This document shows positions 62,882 to 64,000 of a stretch of DNA of 64,000 nt, piece by piece; position 1 is the first letter of the stretch, and each line of letters opens with the position of its first letter. The DNA is from Cercospora beticola. Taxonomy: Eukaryota; Ascomycota; Dothideomycetes; Mycosphaerellales; Mycosphaerellaceae. Below the pieces are notes generated by a model that was not told where the DNA came from, ran no database searches, and saw only the letters and a program-made list of their open reading frames with translations. The position numbers and the translations under genes were made by a program. The stretch lies in contig NC_088937.1 in assembly GCF_033473495.1 (NCBI RefSeq), forward strand, positions 1,922,001 through 1,986,000, read 5' to 3'.

Positions 62882-64000
62882 ATGTCTTCCAAGAGTACCC
62901 ATGAACGACCACGAAAACTGCAGAGAATCTCTCGTACGTTACTTCCCTCCATGCTTGGGTCCGACTTACCTTCATCGGCCATGTTGACTTCACTTGGCCG
63001 GCATACCATATGCCTTCAACTTCACCTATTACCAGGCTAACACACGTATACACGAGAAGAAGCATGTGACTTGTGCCATCGCAGATCTATACGATGCAGG
63101 CCCTCTAACGAAGAGCCTCGAAAATGCCAGAATTGTTACGACTTTGCCGTAGATTGCACCTATAATAGACCATCACGGCGACGCCGTAACCCATCAGCGG
63201 CACATGCTGTGCCTGGGAACATCATCCCGGCGCAGCAACAACGAGCTACTCAGGTGAGCACTGCATGCTGGACGATAGATGTTTGCGCAGACTGACTTTC
63301 TTCGATAGTCGGGGTCACCGGCCATAAAACTTGAGAATGGCTACCAACATAGCGTCCTCCCGCTACAGTCTGCCGAGTTCACAGGCGCGTACGAAGTGGT
63401 GCGAGAAGGGCGTCGAGATGACCTGTTGAGCGTAGCATGGCATTGTTTTGCGGCATCCAACCAGCAAACCATTGACCGCTACCTGGAAATATACATGGAG
63501 GTCGTATATCCCTTATTTCCATTCTTTCATGGACCGACACTCTGGGATCGAGTTCGTAAACGGCAGCACCTTAAGGATCGTGGCTTTTTCGCATCTGTCA
63601 TGGCAGCATGCGCGCTGGCGGCCGCGCGAACGCGAGACGGAGCGCTGGGCGACAAGTACCAGATCGAAGAAAGCGTTGGCAACTCCTCAGAAGTATTCTT
63701 CTCAGCAGCGCAGGATAACATCTGCAAAGACTTGACACATGCTACTGGTTTGGGCTACCTGCGCGCATGTGCCTTGCTTGCTCTGACGGCCATCCAGTAT
63801 GGCCAGGTCCAGACCATGCACCTGTACATGGGCCACTATATGACACTCGCAACGATCCAGCGATTTCACGATGAGGCACACTGGCCAGAAGAGATATCTA
63901 TTCAGGAAAAGGAGGAGCGGAGACGGATGTTTTGGGCCATGTACAGCTTTGACGTCTACACATCCGTCGTCTTCAACACGACTCCGAGGTCCCAAGAGAC
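62882..64000 (+). CDS. Zn2Cys6 transcription factor, 5' part (cut by window edge)
   Basis: Exons 62882-62933, 63060-63253 and 63309 to the window end. The first intron (126 bases) has donor GTACGT, branch GGCTAACAC and acceptor GAGAAG; the second (55 bases) is GTGAGC...GATAG. The first join gives RISQACDLCHRRSIRCRPSN with Cys20, 23, 30, 40, 43 and 50 forming the binuclear zinc cluster. A basic stretch PSRRRRNPSA follows. The third exon enters the fungal-specific regulatory domain (YLEIYMEVVYPLFPFFHGPT, LRACALLALTAIQYGQVQTM, RRRMFWAMYSFDVYTSVVFN). The frame is open at base 64000 after about 312 codons, probably half of the protein. Target unknown. Confidence 0.85.

Noticed and set aside
1..64000. 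CRISPR arrays, rRNA, tRNA and classical transposons
   Set aside because: No regularly spaced repeats, rRNA-like blocks, convincing tRNA cloverleaf, reverse transcriptase or transposase motifs were seen. A small RNA gene could still have been missed by eye.

Overview
The window is nuclear DNA of a filamentous ascomycete, most likely a dothideomycete of the Capnodiales/Mycosphaerellaceae type. The evidence is short GT-AG introns (mostly 48-126 nt), several Zn2Cys6 transcription factors, fungal-only families (VTC2, TmpA, PTM1), and a set of near-identical introns resembling the introner-like elements known from that group. I assembled 25 protein-coding genes (two cut by the window edges), three decayed or uncertain gene relics, and six introner-like elements. 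Where exon joins are given they restore an open frame and usually a family motif.

Layout. 1-5 kb: the end of a drug-type MFS transporter, a Zn2Cys6 regulator, a decayed propeller-like gene and a small orphan gene. 5-11.3 kb: an intronless single-chain biotin-dependent acyl-CoA carboxylase, a decayed sterol-glucosyltransferase-like relic, a membrane-anchored orphan and a UPF0303/HbpS-like protein. 12.9-20.3 kb: a four-gene metabolic mini-cluster made of an O-methyltransferase, a salicylate-hydroxylase-like flavoprotein, a Dal5-type MFS permease and a Baeyer-Villiger monooxygenase. The last two carry six related introner-like introns, and the monooxygenase has an in-frame TGA.

20.8-32 kb: an orphan with a thrice-repeated motif, a PRAT-type mitochondrial membrane protein, an eIF4B homologue, a PTM1-type seven-TM protein and a TmpA-type membrane flavoprotein. 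34-41.5 kb: VTC2 (polyphosphate), a Nudix hydrolase, a tandem pair of small paralogous orphan genes and an F-box-like protein. 42-50 kb: a cytosolic GH2 beta-mannosidase followed by two tail-to-tail Zn2Cys6 factors.

50-64 kb: a housekeeping block with PRP18 (splicing), SAP18 (Sin3/exon-junction), a proteasome assembly chaperone 3 homologue, the DEAH helicase ECM16/DHR1 (ribosome biogenesis) and ELP2 (Elongator), ending in the 5' half of another Zn2Cys6 factor. The 50-62 kb block looks conserved. The 1-21 kb part looks accessory, with transporters, regulators, oxidoreductases and gene relics. All family calls come from reading motifs; no database search was run.
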